A DNA stretch of 64,000 nt from Catellatospora paridis (GTDB taxonomy: Bacteria > Actinomycetota > Actinomycetes > Mycobacteriales > Micromonosporaceae), in contig NZ_ML769312.1 of NCBI RefSeq assembly GCF_009720365.1, positions 62,001 through 126,000 of the forward strand, given 5' to 3'. This document shows, in pieces, positions 62,860 through 64,000 of the stretch. The translations under genes and the position numbers were made by a program. The notes under the pieces were generated by a model, which worked only from the letters and a program-made list of their open reading frames with translations, ran no database searches and was not told the origin of the DNA. Position 1 is the first letter of the stretch; every line of letters starts with the position of its first letter.

Positions 62860-63768
62860 TCAGCCCGGGCGGCGTCCCCATGCCGAGATCAGCGGCGCGA
62901 GCGTGAGGTCGAGCTCGCCGGCATCGACGGCGGTCAGGTGCCCGTCGATCTCGGCGTCGTCGGCCAGCCCCGCGGCGAGCAACTCGGCGCGGACCATGCG
63001 CACCGTCGCGGTCTCCAGCCGGTCGCAGGCCACCCCGCCGACCGGGAAGCAGCCGGCCGCCGTGACATCGACCAGGCCCGCCGCACGCAACGCCCGCGGC
63101 AGCGTGCGGCCGAAGCGCAGATCGGCGCCGCGGCGGGTCATCAACTCCCGGACCGCGCGCCGCAGCCGGTTGGCGCGCCGCTGCGCCGGGCCGACCTCAT
63201 CGAGGCAGGCCAGCGGCTGCAGCTCGGTGTCGGCATCCTCTACCAACAGCCAGCCGCCGGGCCGCAACGCCGCCACCATCGTCGCCAACGCCCGGGCACG
63301 GTCGGGCACGTGAACGAGCACGAGCCGCGCGTGTACCAGGTCGAACGAGCCCGGCTGCGGCGGCGGGTCCCCGACGACGTCGTGCCGGCGCACCTCGTAC
63401 CCGCTGTGCGGGTCCAACCAGGCCGGATTGATGTCCGTGGCCAGCACGTGACCGGTTGGTCCGACGGCCGTGGACAGTGCCTCGGGAATGCTGGGGCCTC
63501 CGGCGCCGACTTCCCAGCAGCGCCAGCCCGCCTTCACGCCGAGCCGGTCGAAGTGCCCGCGCGTGACACCGTCGAACAGCTCGGCCAGCCAGGTGAACCG
63601 CTCGCCCGCCTCGACCCGGGCGTTGTCGAGCAGGTAGCGGTGATCCGGAGAAGACTCGAGGGCGTCCGGCGATGGGAGCCCGGACTGCGCGCCGGCAGTA
63701 TTCACCGGCCCGCCCGCGGTCGTGTCCGGCTCGGACCCGGGGTCGACGACGGGCTGCGACGAACTCAT
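62860..63768 (-). CDS. Class I SAM-dependent methyltransferase
   Basis: Of 302 aa, after a disordered Ser/Pro/Gly-rich N-terminus (1-45) comes a Rossmann methyltransferase: CWEVGAGGPSIPEAL (motif I, SAM-binding), VLATDINPAWLD (acidic residue after strand 2), FDLVHARLVLVHVP (motif IV) and LRPGGWLLVEDAD. The substrate is unknown. ATG 63768 follows GAGGA; the frame is open back to 63882. It lies 249 bp upstream of the CBS gene on the same strand, so it may have its own promoter and need not belong to the FHA unit. Confidence 0.9.
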   Translation of the reverse strand: MSSSQPVVDPGSEPDTTAGGPVNTAGAQSGLPSPDALESSPDHRYLLDNARVEAGERFTWLAELFDGVTRGHFDRLGVKAGWRCWEVGAGGPSIPEALSTAVGPTGHVLATDINPAWLDPHSGYEVRRHDVVGDPPPQPGSFDLVHARLVLVHVPDRARALATMVAALRPGGWLLVEDADTELQPLACLDEVGPAQRRANRLRRAVRELMTRRGADLRFGRTLPRALRAAGLVDVTAAGCFPVGGVACDRLETATVRMVRAELLAAGLADDAEIDGHLTAVDAGELDLTLAPLISAWGRRPG

Positions 63769-63979
63769 GCTCACATCCTCACGACCTGCCGCGTGCTGTG
63801 CCAGCACGACACGGGATGAAACCAGACACAAGCCCAGGGTCGGTTGAAGGCTACGGAGCCAGCTCAGCGCCCAGCTGCTCAACTGGTGATTCTGCTGATT
63901 CCCGCATCGGAGGTTTCTGCTGGAATCGACGCCTGCCGATTAAGGCTCAGTCGAACAGCATCTCAGAAGGGATCTCGAC

Positions 63980-64000
63980 ATGACTCGCACCAGCAGCCGA
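63980..64000 (+). CDS. Start of a truncated gene at the window edge
   Basis: ATG 63980 is preceded by AGAAGGGATCTCGAC, a good ribosome site, and seven codons (MTRTSSR) remain before the window ends. It is divergent from the methyltransferase with a 211-bp promoter space. No function can be given. Confidence 0.5.

Overview
The window is high-GC actinomycete DNA: GTG starts are frequent, many promoters look leaderless, and the content includes LAL regulators, PadR, MocR, HxlR, paired ClpP, CBM13, CBM2, GH11 and GH27. The gene families and style suggest a soil or plant-litter member of the Micromonosporaceae. That placement is an inference, because no rRNA or marker gene is present. I found no tRNA, rRNA, CRISPR array or intact mobile element.

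Layout. 1-6.4 kb: the 3' part of a giant modular protein of unknown function. 6.4-14.6 kb: a NarL-type regulator with a degenerate receiver, a large LAL ATPase regulator, and a leftward cluster with a membrane-anchored CBM13 lectin, a 751-aa Pro-rich protein that may end in an ADP-ribosyltransferase-like domain, and a HemD/winged-helix regulator. 15-23 kb: a sugar ABC importer (dedicated ATPase, lipoprotein, two permeases, one with a large extracellular insert), an ECF sigma factor, trehalose synthase and a zinc-finger anti-sigma; together these look like an alpha-glucoside or trehalose module. 23-26.6 kb: HxlR and its divergent reductases, and a DUF4331 protein. 26.6-29.8 kb: a PadR-controlled efflux system with a 22-codon leader ORF and two DUF1048 genes, with the same operator pair at both promoters. 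29.9-33.8 kb: a PCD-VOC fusion, a cyclase-family hydrolase and a secreted GH27 alpha-galactosidase.

33.8-37.5 kb is a patch of decay: a broken alkB-like gene, an IS630 remnant, a metallopeptidase pseudogene and short repeats, among a few intact genes. 37.5-50.4 kb carries ordinary accessory genes, many in regulator/target pairs with visible operators (XRE, MocR, DeoR/MFS, MerR). 50.6-52.2 kb: a ClgR-like regulator facing two clpP genes. 52.4-58.2 kb: secreted enzymes (X-Pro dipeptidyl-peptidase-like, GH11-CBM2 xylanase, PI-PLC-like protein with inserted repeats). 58.3-62.6 kb: a CBS protein overlapping a very large FHA / IDO-like heme / NADPH-FAD reductase / cytochrome b5 protein. A methyltransferase and a truncated gene end the window.

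The strongest candidates for undescribed biology are the FHA-IDO-reductase-b5 protein with its CBS partner, the giant-protein locus, the permease with a MalF-P2-like insertion built on a different fold, and the PadR regulon with its leader peptide. All functional statements come from reading motifs; no database search was run.
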